This document shows positions 37,233-45,662 of a stretch of DNA of 64,000 nt, piece by piece. The stretch spans positions 248,001 to 312,000 of the forward strand of contig NZ_VTZS01000006.1 in the NCBI RefSeq assembly GCF_008367235.1. The letters are read 5' to 3'. Every line of letters starts with the position of its first letter. The first letter of the stretch is position 1. The notes under the pieces were generated by a model. The model saw nothing but the letters and a program-made list of their open reading frames with translations. It did not search any database and was not told the origin of the DNA. Origin of the DNA: Pareuzebyella sediminis (GTDB lineage Bacteria; Bacteroidota; Bacteroidia; Flavobacteriales; Flavobacteriaceae). The position numbers and the translations under genes were made by a program.

Positions 37233-38160
37233 GTGAACCTTTATTTTGGATCGTCTTAATAAAAATGTCGTTGGCGGAGGGTATGGTTTCCACAAAATTA
37301 TTGATATTGCCCTTGGTCGAAAGATAAGATAGAATGTTTTTAGAATCACTTGACGGAAGCTTTATCGTAAGGTCAAGCTGGCCTTCGCCTCCGTCGTATG
37401 TTGAGGAGGCTATCTCAAACTTGTCGGCAAGCTCCTTTAGCAGAATATCCGCATTTCTGGTCTCCAATCCAATTTTGAACACATTGTTTTTATATGCTTT
37501 TTTGATATCGGACAATCGCCCATCCAATATTTTTTCCGATTGATGTATGAGGGCAATATATTCGCAGAGTTCTTCTACCGATTCCATTCTATGGGTCGAG
37601 AAGATAATTGAAGTACCCTGTTCCTTTAATTGTAAAATTTCATCTTTGATAATATTGGCATTGATCGGATCAAACCCGCTAAAAGGTTCGTCAAAAATAA
37701 GCAGTTTGGGCCTGTGCAATACAGTAACGATAAACTGTATCTTTTGGGCCATACCCTTAGAAAGTTCTTGAATTTTTTTATTCCACCAATCGCCAATTTC
37801 AAGTCTTTCGAACCAAAATTTTAACCGTTTCTTCGCTTCGGCCTTGGTCATCCCTTTTAATTGGGCAAGATAAAGTGCCTGCTCGCCTACTTTCATACTC
37901 TTGTATAGGCCTCTTTCCTCCGGTAAATAGCCGATGTGGGCGATATGTTTTTGCTTCAAGCTTTCACCATCAAAAATAACCTCACCATCATCAGGAAATG
38001 TGATTTGGTTGATGATGCGGATCAAGGTGGTCTTTCCTGCCCCATTGGGGCCTAAAAGGCCATAAATACTATTCTTTGGAATTTCTAGGGAAACCTTGTT
38101 TAGAGCGGTATGCTTCCCATAATGTTTGGTAACCTCTTTAGTAACCAAAATGTGGTTCAT
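37225..38160 (-). CDS. ABC transporter ATP-binding protein, NatA type
   Basis: The 311-residue protein has Walker A GPNGAGKTT (residues about 37-45), a signature region LSKGMAQKIQF (about 136), Walker B LLIFDEPFSGFD with catalytic glutamate, and switch FSTHRM. The last 80 residues form the DUF4162-like extension. Its stop overlaps the permease start. A full promoter lies upstream, so it heads a four-gene operon. Confidence 0.92.
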   Translation of the reverse strand: MNHILVTKEVTKHYGKHTALNKVSLEIPKNSIYGLLGPNGAGKTTLIRIINQITFPDDGEVIFDGESLKQKHIAHIGYLPEERGLYKSMKVGEQALYLAQLKGMTKAEAKKRLKFWFERLEIGDWWNKKIQELSKGMAQKIQFIVTVLHRPKLLIFDEPFSGFDPINANIIKDEILQLKEQGTSIIFSTHRMESVEELCEYIALIHQSEKILDGRLSDIKKAYKNNVFKIGLETRNADILLKELADKFEIASSTYDGGEGQLDLTIKLPSSDSKNILSYLSTKGNINNFVETIPSANDIFIKTIQNKGSRE

Positions 38161-38174
38161 GCAAACAATTTTTT

Positions 38175-38204
38175 CAAAGATAGCTAATTGTTCATAGCGA
38201 ACAA
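38175..38204 (-). promoter_or_regulatory. Promoter for the ABC-MscS operon
   Basis: The minus strand reads TTG, 19 nt, TATCTTTG, an exact -7 box with a -33 TTG. The leader is about 15 nt to the ATG at 38160. Confidence 0.62.
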
Positions 38205-38285
38205 TGCATCAGTTTATCCAATCATTTTTTTCGGGACACATTCTTGTTACATGTTGTAGCGGCTTTTTAGAAAAGCCCCTAAAAA

Positions 38286-38322
38286 ACAAAACCCACCCTT
38301 AATAACATTAAGGATGGGAAAA
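38286..38322 (-). terminator. Terminator of grpE-dnaJ
   Basis: CCCACCCTTAAT pairs with ATTAAGGATGGG (one mismatch) around a 3-nt loop. On the minus strand it is followed by TTTTGTTTTTT. A second shorter hairpin (GGCTTTT with AAAAGCC, 38261-38277) lies just downstream. Confidence 0.82.
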
Positions 38323-38408
38323 AAATTGCTATGAAAAAGAAAATTAATATTGGTTACCCAATATCAAATCAAATATACGTTTTTTATTTAAATCTCAAAG
38401 GATTTGAA

Positions 38409-39518
38409 CTAAGAGAACATATCTTTTACCTTTTCAAAGAAAGATTTATCCGATTTTTCAGGTCTGGGCTCAAAATTGTCGTTACCCTGCATTCTTTCGA
38501 AGAAATCCCGTTGCTCCTTATTCAACTCCTTAGGGGTCCATACATTCACATGCACTAGTAAATCGCCACTACCATAACCGTTTATACTGGAAATACCTTT
38601 ACCCCTTAAGCGCAAAATTTTACCCGATTGAATGCCCGGTTCAAGTTTGATTCGCACTTTTCCACCTACGGCATCGATTTCCTTAGAAGTACCGAGTACA
38701 GCTTCGGATATACTGACATATAGATCGTAATGAAGATTATCGCCTTCCCGTTTAAGCGTTTCATGGTCCTGGGTTTCAATAGCCACCAAGAGGTCGCCCG
38801 GAACGCCGTTCCCAGGAGCTTCATTGCCCTTTCCGGGAACTTTGAGTTGCATACCCTCTTCAACACCTGCGGGAATCTTGATTGCCACAGTTTCCTCTTC
38901 TATCTTTAGACCTTGTGCATCGGCATCATGGGGCTTCTTATCTAAAATTTGGCCGCTCCCCCCACACGTGCTACATGTGGTCGCGGTCTGCATTCTACCG
39001 AGTATGGTATTGGTAATCTTGGTCACCTGGCCTCTTCCACCACAAGTGGTGCACGTTTGATACGTTACCCCCGCAGCTTGTTTCTTTCTTCTGACCTTGA
39101 CTTTCTTCTCGACACCGTTGGCAACTTCTTCCAAGGTTAATTTTACACGAATGCGAAGGTTGCTACCTTTCACCCTTCTTTGGCCTCCACCGCCAAAACC
39201 GCCGAAACCACCGCCGAAAGCACTACCAAATATATCACCAAATTGGCTGAAGATGTCATCCATATTCATGCCCCCTCCTCCAAAACCACCTGCACCGTCG
39301 AAAGCTGCATGGCCGAACTGGTCATATCTGGCACGTTTGTCTGGATTGCTCAGTACTTCGTAGGCTTCCGCAGCCTTTTTGAACATCTCTTCAGCCTTTG
39401 TATCTCCGGGGTTCTTGTCCGGGTGATATTCCAAGGCTTTTTTTCGGTATGCCTTTTTAATTTCCGCCGTACTGGCACCTTTACTTATGCCTAAAATTTC
39501 GTAATAATCTTGCTTCAT
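38409..39518 (-). CDS. dnaJ: Chaperone DnaJ with a reduced zinc-finger domain
   Basis: The 369-residue Hsp40 has a J domain (HPD at residues 32-34), a glycine-rich segment ([11 protein letters not shown]) and C-terminal substrate domains. Of the four CXXCXGXG repeats of E. coli DnaJ, only two are visible (CTTCGGRG near 155, CSTCGGSG near 178). They correspond to the middle pair that forms one zinc site. It follows grpE by 9 nt. A terminator lies downstream. Confidence 0.93.
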   Translation of the reverse strand: MKQDYYEILGISKGASTAEIKKAYRKKALEYHPDKNPGDTKAEEMFKKAAEAYEVLSNPDKRARYDQFGHAAFDGAGGFGGGGMNMDDIFSQFGDIFGSAFGGGFGGFGGGGQRRVKGSNLRIRVKLTLEEVANGVEKKVKVRRKKQAAGVTYQTCTTCGGRGQVTKITNTILGRMQTATTCSTCGGSGQILDKKPHDADAQGLKIEEETVAIKIPAGVEEGMQLKVPGKGNEAPGNGVPGDLLVAIETQDHETLKREGDNLHYDLYVSISEAVLGTSKEIDAVGGKVRIKLEPGIQSGKILRLRGKGISSINGYGSGDLLVHVNVWTPKELNKEQRDFFERMQGNDNFEPRPEKSDKSFFEKVKDMFS

Positions 39519-39527
39519 TCCTTTATT

Positions 39528-40085
39528 TTAGTTTCCAACGACCACCTTAGGGTGACGAATAATCCGATCACCAAGTTTAAATCCGCGCTCTACCACATCG
39601 ACGATCTTACCTTTTAGTTTTTTATCCGGGGCAGGAATCTGGGTTATGGCATCATGTAATTCCGCATCGAAAACGTCGCCTTGCTGTGCACTTACTTCCT
39701 CAAGCCCTTTAGATTTTAGGGTCTCCCTTAGTTTGACCCTTATTAGCTCAACCCCCTTGAACATCTCTTTATCCTCGGACTTTGCAAGTTCTTTTAGGGC
39801 TCGGTCAAAATCGTCCATTACCGGCAACAACGCCAGCATAATCTCTTGACCTGCAGTTTTGAAAAGATCTACACGTTCTTTTGACGTTCTCTTTTTAAAA
39901 TTCTCGAACTCAGCAAAAAGACGCAAAAATTTATCCTTTTCCTTGGCCAAATCCTCTCTCAGTTGGTCTTCTACAGAAAGTTCATCTTTCTCCTCTTGCT
40001 CGCTATCATTTTCCTCGGACACTTCTGGTTCATTTTGGTCCTTCACCTCATCGAATTCTTCTGTGGTCGTATCTTTATCGCTCAT
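39528..40085 (-). CDS. grpE: Nucleotide exchange factor GrpE
   Basis: The 185-residue protein has an acidic N-terminal tail (about 1-40), a long helix (LREDLAKEKDKFLRLFAEFENFKKRT) given here by its part FLRLFAEFENFKKRT, and the C-terminal beta domain ending LGDRIIRHPKVVVGN. It releases ADP from DnaK. dnaK is not in the window. It is first in the grpE-dnaJ operon. Confidence 0.95.
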   Translation of the reverse strand: MSDKDTTTEEFDEVKDQNEPEVSEENDSEQEEKDELSVEDQLREDLAKEKDKFLRLFAEFENFKKRTSKERVDLFKTAGQEIMLALLPVMDDFDRALKELAKSEDKEMFKGVELIRVKLRETLKSKGLEEVSAQQGDVFDAELHDAITQIPAPDKKLKGKIVDVVERGFKLGDRIIRHPKVVVGN

Positions 40086-40118
40086 GTAACGCTTTGTTTT
40101 ATTCTTTCTTCAAGGAGG

Positions 40119-40152
40119 CAAAAGTACTGCCAATTCTTTAAAAATGTCAAAA
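40119..40152 (-). promoter_or_regulatory. Promoter for grpE-dnaJ
   Basis: The minus strand reads TTTG, 21 nt, TACTTTTG. Both boxes match exactly, ending 34 nt before the grpE ATG. I see no CIRCE-type inverted repeat, so HrcA control is not evident. Confidence 0.75.
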
Positions 40153-40381
40153 TGTCATTAAAAAGTTTGTAGCTGCTAAACGAACCATCGCATCTTATAC
40201 AAGGTGGGGAAACCGCGGATTTTATGCGGATGCAACAAATGGCACCAGAGACCCTTCGAAGACCGCCCTTTCGATAACAACATAGCCTATCCTAAAAAAC
40301 ACATCTTTGCTCGGAAAAGGTATTTGGTATACGCCCTGGTTCTCGTGGAGTGCTTCCCTTAAAGATTATGGAGATTGCATT

Positions 40382-40437
40382 TCCCTAATTATTAGAGCCG
40401 CTAGGGCCAGCTTCATCTAATGAAGGAAAATTAGGGA
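40382..40437. other. Compact structured element in the grpE-epimerase gap
   Basis: A perfect 9-bp outer pair (TCCCTAATT, AATTAGGGA) encloses a perfect 6-bp hairpin (CTTCAT, ATGAAG, 3-nt loop at 40411-40425) and a weak GC-rich hairpin (40397-40407), a possible three-way junction. It lies 28 nt past the epimerase stop. It has no T-run on either strand, so it is not a plain terminator. The rest of the 380-nt gap (40086-40464) holds only the grpE promoter. Confidence 0.4.
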
Positions 40438-40464
40438 GTCATCGCATTGCCGTCAGCAAGAATG

Positions 40465-41433
40465 CTATGATAACGAAATATATTCATTGCTTGAAGATGT
40501 CTGGGAAGAAGCCCTGCCCTCGTTCTTTGAGTAGAGGTCTTGTAAGGCAACGCAAATATTGGGATGGGTAAAAACGAACCCCTCCTCCTCTATTTTTTTT
40601 GAGCTCACACGCTGACTGACAAATAGGATGTAAGCCATTTCACCCAATATGGTTTTCATCACAAATTTTGGAATATTGGGTAAAAGCAAAGGCTTTTCGA
40701 GTACATTGGCAATTTCCTTTACGAGTTTGTTGTTCGTGACCGGATTTGGCGCCACCCCATTGTATACTCCGTTCAATCGATGGTCAAGGGTGAATAAAAA
40801 AATACGTGCAAGGTCTGCAATATGTATCCATGATTGCCATTGTTCTCCACTACCGAAAGCCGCTCCCACATAATTTTTAATGGGTTTGGCCATTTCAGGC
40901 AGTGCCCCACCTTCTGTTGACACTACGAGGCCGATCCGAATCTTTGCCACACTAAAATCGAATGCTTTAAAGGCATCGACCTCTGCTTCCCATTCCTCCA
41001 CCACCTTTCCCAAAAAACTATCATCGACGGCCTGTTCCTCTTCCGAATAGTAGTTTGATAATGAATCAGGATAAATACCTATGGCAGATGCCGAAACAAA
41101 CGAAGTTATACTTTTGGCATTCTCTTTAAGCAACCCCTTCTTAAGGGTCTTTAGCGTATTCACTCGACTAGAGCGTATTGTTTTCTTATAAGAAGAAGTC
41201 CATCTTTTTGATATACTTGCTCCGGCCAGATTGATGATCGCCGTTACGCCTTCGAAACAATTGGTATCAATTTCCTCTGTTTTCGGATTCCAATAGAAGC
41301 CTTGATACCCTGGTTTTGACACCATCTTATCCTTGCTTGTTGTCAAATAATTGACCGGAATATTTTGGTTCATGCAGTGAGTAACAATTTCACTACCCAC
41401 TAATCCTGTTGCTCCGGTAATCAATATTTTCAT
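40465..41433 (-). CDS. TIGR01777 family NAD-dependent epimerase-like oxidoreductase
   Basis: The 322-residue SDR protein has the nucleotide-binding start KILITGATGLVGSEIV. It carries the family segment INLAGASISKRWT (about residue 73) and a serine region FVSASAIGIYPD (about 120). It matches the extended SDR group called TIGR01777 (human SDR39U1 relative). The substrate is unknown. The ATG lies just 5 nt after an exact TATCTTTG box, so the message may be leaderless. Confidence 0.88.
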   Translation of the reverse strand: MKILITGATGLVGSEIVTHCMNQNIPVNYLTTSKDKMVSKPGYQGFYWNPKTEEIDTNCFEGVTAIINLAGASISKRWTSSYKKTIRSSRVNTLKTLKKGLLKENAKSITSFVSASAIGIYPDSLSNYYSEEEQAVDDSFLGKVVEEWEAEVDAFKAFDFSVAKIRIGLVVSTEGGALPEMAKPIKNYVGAAFGSGEQWQSWIHIADLARIFLFTLDHRLNGVYNGVAPNPVTNNKLVKEIANVLEKPLLLPNIPKFVMKTILGEMAYILFVSQRVSSKKIEEEGFVFTHPNICVALQDLYSKNEGRASSQTSSSNEYISLS

Positions 41434-41437
41434 AGCA

Positions 41438-41445
41438 CAAAGATA
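41438..41445 (-). promoter_or_regulatory. TAnnTTTG promoter box at the epimerase start codon
   Basis: The minus strand reads TATCTTTG, ending 4 nt before the ATG at 41433. Transcription from this box would start at or next to the ATG. No -33 box is found at normal spacing. Confidence 0.45.
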
Positions 41446-41522
41446 GTATAATGCTTTACCAAGTGAATGGCATTTAATTTCGATTTAACACTATTGGAAC
41501 AAGCCCAGAGCAAGTAAAAAAT

Positions 41523-42182
41523 CTATTTACAGGCACGCAACATTTCCCGCTTTCCCGGGGGACCCTCTAACCGTTCAACCCGAAAACCTACATCTTGCAT
41601 TGCCCTTCTTACACTACCTTTTGCGGCATAGGTTACCAAAACTCCACCTTTTTTCATCGCCCTATACATCTTTGAAAATAAGTCTTCCGTCCATAACTCA
41701 GGCTGTACCCGGGCACCAAACGCATCAAAATAGACTAAATCATACATACTTTCATCGTCAATCGCAGTAAAATCAATTCTCCGCTTATGAAGATGAAAGG
41801 CCTTCGATATCTTTGTAGCCTCCTCCCATGGTGCTTCATGCATTGCCAAGAATAGCTTATCACTCGTTTCGGCTTTAAGCCGTGCCACGTAGTTTAGTTG
41901 CTTTATCTCTTCGATACCTACAGGATATAGTTCTACCCCTGTATAGTGTATCGAAATATTTTTCTTTTGGGCTTCAATAAATGTGATAAATGCGTTTAGG
42001 CCAGTACCAAAACCTATTTCCAAAATAGAAAGATCCCCGCTGGGGAAAAGTGAAAGGCCATTCTTAATGAACACGTGATACGCTTCTTGAATGGCACCGT
42101 GTTTCGAATGATACTGTTCGTTCCAATCCAAAATCTGAATCGTATGGGAACCATCTGCTGTGGTTATAATCTTTCGTTTCAC
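41523..42182 (-). CDS. mnmD: tRNA 5-methylaminomethyl-2-thiouridine(34) methyltransferase MnmD
   Basis: The 219-residue SAM-dependent methyltransferase matches the N-terminal half of E. coli MnmC. The SAM site is ILEIGFGTGLNAF (about residue 52), with a late motif YDLVYFDAFGARVQPELW (about 145). No FAD oxidase half is fused or adjacent, so it is the stand-alone MnmD type. It starts with GTG, 1 nt after the DUF4920 stop, and the frame has no better ATG. It modifies the wobble base of several tRNAs. Confidence 0.88.
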   Translation of the reverse strand: MKRKIITTADGSHTIQILDWNEQYHSKHGAIQEAYHVFIKNGLSLFPSGDLSILEIGFGTGLNAFITFIEAQKKNISIHYTGVELYPVGIEEIKQLNYVARLKAETSDKLFLAMHEAPWEEATKISKAFHLHKRRIDFTAIDDESMYDLVYFDAFGARVQPELWTEDLFSKMYRAMKKGGVLVTYAAKGSVRRAMQDVGFRVERLEGPPGKREMLRACK

Positions 42183-42183
42183 C

Positions 42184-42690
42184 CTATTGTTGTATCAAGA
42201 CTACCCCATCGGCCTCAAAACTCAATATTTTTTTGGGTTCAGAAATCTTGTTGATTTCCGATTCGGCCAGGCCGGCATCTTTTGCATAATGCTTTTGATC
42301 CTCGACCGACATGGACTCCACATATGCCAATCCGTTAACGATTACCTCTTTTCCAGCGATGTCCATGGGAACAAAAAAACCGTAATCCTTAAAACGAACC
42401 ATGGTTTCTTGCCCATTTTTCAACTGTAATTTCATCCAACATCCTTTGGCTTGACATACGTCGGTGACCGTAGCCCTAAACTTTTTTGGGATCGTATCAC
42501 TTGAAGACAATCTTTGATATACTTCCGTCATTTTGACATCGGAAAGTGCATCATTAAATTGAAAAAACGTCCCAAAAGTAGCATGCTCGGCTGATAGTTC
42601 TTTAGAGCCTGTGCCATTCTCCTTATTTTTCTGGGCATAAGAGACAAAAACAAACATCAAAAATGCAACTAAAACGTTAAATCTTTTCAT
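42184..42690 (-). CDS. DUF4920 exported protein
   Basis: From the ATG at 42690 this 168-residue protein has a signal peptide ending FVSYAQ. It contains a DUF4920 OB-like domain with the conserved TDVCQAKGCWMKL motif (about residue 80) and FFVPMDIAGKEVIVNG. The longer frame up to 42825 overlaps the divergent aminotransferase gene and is not credible. It is transcribed into mnmD. The two conserved cysteines may bind a metal. The function is unknown. Confidence 0.88.
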   Translation of the reverse strand: MKRFNVLVAFLMFVFVSYAQKNKENGTGSKELSAEHATFGTFFQFNDALSDVKMTEVYQRLSSSDTIPKKFRATVTDVCQAKGCWMKLQLKNGQETMVRFKDYGFFVPMDIAGKEVIVNGLAYVESMSVEDQKHYAKDAGLAESEINKISEPKKILSFEADGVVLIQQ

Positions 42691-42796
42691 ATCTATTAAA
42701 AATGAGATCTTGTATACAAAATTGGACAATTTTGAACGAAAAAAGAATAATGGGTTGGGATAAATAATTAATTTTAATACTTCTAAGCTAAAAAAG

Positions 42797-43861
42797 ATGA
42801 GTACGACCACAGAAAACATCCACATTGAGCGAATTGAGCATTCGAAAATAGATCAGGTAGATTTTAAAAATCTTGCTTTCGGCAGCGTATTTACCGATCA
42901 CATGTTGGTCTGCGATTATAAGAACGGAGCTTGGGAAACCCCAAAAATCATTCCGTACCAACCAATTAGCCTAGAACCATCGGCCAAGATTTTCCATTAC
43001 GGGCAGTCTATTTTCGAGGGAATGAAGGCCTACAAGGACAAAGATGATGAAGTATGGCTCTTTAGACCATTGGACAACCATAAGCGGTTGAACATCTCTG
43101 CCAAGCGGATGGCAATTCCGGAATTACCCGAGGAATACTTTATGGAAGGTTTAAAAGCCTTACTCGACCTTGATAGGGAGTGGATCCCGAAAAAAGAGGG
43201 GAGCTCTATGTATATCAGACCATTTATATTCGCTTCGGGCAAAGGTTTTCATGCCTCACCGGCCGACGAATACAAATTTGTAATCTGCCTTGCACCATCG
43301 GGTTCTTACTTTTCAGGAAAAGTCAAAGTTCTCATCGAGGAAAAATATTCACGCTCTGCAGATGGTGGTGTAGGTTTTGCCAAGGCAGGTGGAAATTATG
43401 CGGGTCAATTCTATCCTACCCAATTGGCGGTTGAAAAAGGTTATAATCAGGTGATCTGGACCGATGACCACAACCATGAATACATTGAAGAGGCAGGTGC
43501 CATGAACATTTTTATACGCATTGATGACACTTTGCTGACCGGCCCTACAAGCGACCGCATTCTCGATGGTATCACGCGAAAAAGTATTTTGCAGATTGCG
43601 GAAGAAGAGGGAATACCTACTGAAGTACGTAAAATTACCGTACAAGAGGTCGTAGAGGCGGCTAAAAAAGGCACTTTAAAGGAAATGTTCGGAGCTGGTA
43701 CAGCGGCCGTGGTCTCCCCGATTTCGACTTTTGGTTATCGTGGTATCGATTATGACCTGCCCGAAGTTGAAACCAGTTATGCCTCCCGTCTTAAAAAGAG
43801 AATCACCGACATTCAGTTTAATCGAGGGAATGATCCGTTTGGGTGGCGTTTGAAAGTATAG
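42797..43861 (+). CDS. ilvE: Branched-chain amino acid aminotransferase
   Basis: The 354-residue PLP enzyme of fold type IV has the N-terminal FHYGQSIFEGMKAY (about residue 66). The PLP lysine segment is KAGGNYAGQFYPTQLAVEKG (about 195-215), and EEAGAMNIF (about 233) and GAGTAAVVSP (about 300) follow. It interconverts leucine, isoleucine and valine with their keto acids. It is a single gene, divergent from DUF4920-mnmD. Confidence 0.93.
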   Translation: MSTTTENIHIERIEHSKIDQVDFKNLAFGSVFTDHMLVCDYKNGAWETPKIIPYQPISLEPSAKIFHYGQSIFEGMKAYKDKDDEVWLFRPLDNHKRLNISAKRMAIPELPEEYFMEGLKALLDLDREWIPKKEGSSMYIRPFIFASGKGFHASPADEYKFVICLAPSGSYFSGKVKVLIEEKYSRSADGGVGFAKAGGNYAGQFYPTQLAVEKGYNQVIWTDDHNHEYIEEAGAMNIFIRIDDTLLTGPTSDRILDGITRKSILQIAEEEGIPTEVRKITVQEVVEAAKKGTLKEMFGAGTAAVVSPISTFGYRGIDYDLPEVETSYASRLKKRITDIQFNRGNDPFGWRLKV

Positions 43862-43990
43862 CTAAGAAAATGAGAATAACAAAACGCGGATAGTAACTGT
43901 ACGTTTGGAGCACTGCACCTTTTTCTAGTTATCGTTTACGAATAAACCCATGGGATTTTTGCTCATCTAAGCGGAGAGACTAAACCGACA

Positions 43991-44012
43991 TGGGGCGCCA
44001 TTTGGCACCCCA
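43991..44012. other. Short hairpin between converging genes
   Basis: TGGGG and GCC pair with GGC and CCCCA with one mismatch around ATTT. It lies between ilvE and the MazG-like gene, without a T-run. It may help termination. Confidence 0.4.
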
Positions 44013-44025
44013 GTATTCATATAGA

Positions 44026-44412
44026 CTATTTATCGAGTACGCCCTTTATGTCCGGTTTAAAATAGTTAGGTCCTTTTAAAACCTTACCATCTTCTCTATA
44101 AATAGGCCTACCATCACTACCTAATTTGCTCATATTGCTTCGCTGAATTTCGTTGAAAACCTCTTCTATTTTGAACTGCATGCCGTGTTCGAGAATGGTA
44201 CCGCATAAAATGTACAGCATATCACCCAGCGCATCGGCCACTTCTACAATATCATTGTTGTTCGCAGCTTCCAGATATTCTTTATTCTCTTCGTCCATTA
44301 AATTGAATCGCAGTAAATTCTTTTGGGCACCCAGGTCCGCCTGCAAATTATTGGAAACTCCAAGTCCAAATGACTTATGAAATTGTTCAACGGCACTGAT
44401 TTTGTCTTTCAT
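44026..44412 (-). CDS. MazG-like nucleoside triphosphate pyrophosphohydrolase
   Basis: The 128-residue all-alpha protein has acidic metal motifs FNLMDEENKEYLEA (ExxE, about residue 40) and DIVEVADALGDMLYI (ExxD, about 60). These match the NTP-PPase fold that removes unusual nucleotides. The C-terminus (GRPIYREDGKVLKGPNYFKP) is typical of the phage- and Bacteroidota-type variant. It is monocistronic. Confidence 0.87.
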   Translation of the reverse strand: MKDKISAVEQFHKSFGLGVSNNLQADLGAQKNLLRFNLMDEENKEYLEAANNNDIVEVADALGDMLYILCGTILEHGMQFKIEEVFNEIQRSNMSKLGSDGRPIYREDGKVLKGPNYFKPDIKGVLDK

Positions 44413-44461
44413 ATCGTATCCTAATTTTTAGTGACGAAAGTATATTTCCCTTTTTAAAATG

Positions 44462-44469
44462 TAATTTTG
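44462..44469 (+). promoter_or_regulatory. TAnnTTTG box for the first small membrane gene
   Basis: TAATTTTG lies 16 nt before the ATG at 44486. The -33 element is not clear. Confidence 0.45.
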
Positions 44470-44485
44470 CCTAAAAATATGGATA

Positions 44486-44674
44486 ATGTTCAGTACCGGA
44501 CAAATCATTTTTGCATGCGTTTTCGCTTTAGGTTTCGTTATAATTCTCTTCTATGCCTATCACAAGGACAAAAAATTGCACTTAAAAAATTATAAAGGAG
44601 TCAAATGGGTTGCTCTGGTTTTCCTCTTTTTCATAATAATATTGTTCATTCTTAAGTACTTCCTGAAAAATTAG
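44486..44674 (+). CDS. Small membrane protein, two helices
   Basis: The 62-residue protein has two hydrophobic helices (IIFACVFALGFVIILFYAYH and WVALVFLFFIIILFILKYFL) around a lysine-rich loop. It has no known family name that I can assign. A promoter box directly upstream and clean codon use support a real gene. It lies between the MazG-like gene and another small membrane gene. Confidence 0.7.
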   Translation: MFSTGQIIFACVFALGFVIILFYAYHKDKKLHLKNYKGVKWVALVFLFFIIILFILKYFLKN

Positions 44675-44755
44675 CCCCTTCAATTATACAATCGATAAAA
44701 GTTACGTTTTCTAAGACAATCTGCCGTTTTATCACGTATATAACAACAAAACGCA

Positions 44756-44763
44756 TAATTTTG
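44756..44763 (+). promoter_or_regulatory. TAnnTTTG box for the second small membrane gene
   Basis: TAATTTTG lies 26 nt before the ATG at 44790. Confidence 0.45.
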
Positions 44764-44789
44764 CGTTATCAGTAAAAGGGGCAAATAAA

Positions 44790-44972
44790 ATGACTACTTT
44801 CTTTACCATATTACTTATTTTGATCGGGGCCAATGGTCTTTTCATGGTATTCAGCCTCGGAAATTTCCAGATGGGGTTCAAGAGCCATAAGAAACAGGCT
44901 TCGGAAACGACTTCCAATTCGAAAGTTTACCCATTGAACGAGCTTTCCTCAAAGTATAAAAAAGCCATATAG
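44790..44972 (+). CDS. Small membrane protein, one helix
   Basis: The 60-residue protein has one N-terminal hydrophobic helix (TTFFTILLILIGANGLFMVF) and a polar tail rich in serine and lysine (FQMGFKSHKKQ). An exact promoter box upstream supports expression. It precedes crcB by 52 nt and could be transcribed into it. I do not recognise a characterised family. Confidence 0.68.
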   Translation: MTTFFTILLILIGANGLFMVFSLGNFQMGFKSHKKQASETTSNSKVYPLNELSSKYKKAI

Positions 44973-45024
44973 TTTCATTTAAATTCATGGACAATCTGAC
45001 GGATTAATTATGTAATTTGCGCAG

Positions 45025-45393
45025 ATGAAGCCATTTTTACTTGTTTTTTTCGGTGGAGGATTAGGTAGTTTGTTACGCTATATTATATCTAAAGCTTTAA
45101 ACGGGTATTTTCAACATTTTTTCTTGGGCACTTTTTTGGTCAATAGTATCGGATGCCTACTTATAGGGCTAATTTTAGGGCTTTTCGTCAAGGGCAGTTT
45201 TTCAGAAAACCAAATTCTTTTATTTGCCACAGGATTCTGCGGAGGCTTTACTACCTTCTCTACTTTCGCTTTTGAAAAACATTCACTTCTCGATTCAGGC
45301 CAACTTCTTTACTTTTCGTTTTACACCCTCTCTAGTATTCTCGTTGGTATTCTGGCAGTCGCTTTAGGGTTATGGCTGTCCAAATTGTTGTAG
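45025..45393 (+). CDS. crcB: Fluoride channel CrcB/Fluc
   Basis: The 122-residue membrane protein has four hydrophobic helices, the motif GGGLGSLLRY (residues about 9-18), GTFLVNSIGCLLIG (about 36-49) with the pore asparagine, and TGFCGGFTTFSTF (about 69-81), all typical of dual-topology fluoride channels. I see no fluoride riboswitch fold in the short upstream gap. Confidence 0.92.
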   Translation: MKPFLLVFFGGGLGSLLRYIISKALNGYFQHFFLGTFLVNSIGCLLIGLILGLFVKGSFSENQILLFATGFCGGFTTFSTFAFEKHSLLDSGQLLYFSFYTLSSILVGILAVALGLWLSKLL

Positions 45394-45566
45394 CTAAAAC
45401 ATTACTTTTTGTTTTTGATAGATTTGTCAAAATATCACCTTTTCCCTAGTAACTACTAACATTTTTTCAAGGTTATTTCATTTTTACCTCATTATTTTTA
45501 AAATTTTGAGCATTTTCTTCATTTCAAATCATTAAAAATTCATTTATATCCTTTTTTGTTTCATTA

Positions 45567-45637
45567 CCCTAAAAAAATAGGGGGGTATTATTGTCATAAA
45601 TATAAAAATACCCATTAGTACCCCTATAAAATTAGGG
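45567..45637. promoter_or_regulatory. Two identical spaced palindromes upstream of glnK
   Basis: CCCTA, 6 nt, TAGGG occurs at 45567-45582 and again at 45622-45637, centres 55 bp apart, about five helical turns. A further pair GGGTATT/AATACCC lies between them (45583-45613). The second palindrome overlaps the expected -33 region of the glnK promoter, and another CCCTA half-site follows the -7 box (45663-45667). This looks like a regulator binding region. Confidence 0.55.
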
Positions 45638-45654
45638 TGATAATATTATTCATA

Positions 45655-45662
45655 TATATTTG
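45655..45662 (+). promoter_or_regulatory. Promoter box for glnK-amtB
   Basis: TATATTTG is an exact -7 box, with a leader of about 20 nt to the ATG at 45686. The -33 position reads TTAG (19 nt upstream), off consensus, which suits an activated or repressed promoter. Confidence 0.6.

Noticed and set aside
40140-40250. 36-codon frame on the minus strand upstream of grpE
   Set aside because: It overlaps the grpE promoter region, has unusual composition, and nothing supports translation.
40382-40437. Hammerhead-type ribozyme
   Set aside because: A GAA run follows the inner stem but the essential CUGANGA core is missing.
42691-42825. N-terminal extension of the DUF4920 protein to 42825
   Set aside because: It overlaps the divergent ilvE start, and the ATG at 42690 gives a normal signal peptide.
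45394-45560. Fluoride riboswitch or small gene near crcB
   Set aside because: The expected pseudoknot pattern was not visible and no open frame with features is present.
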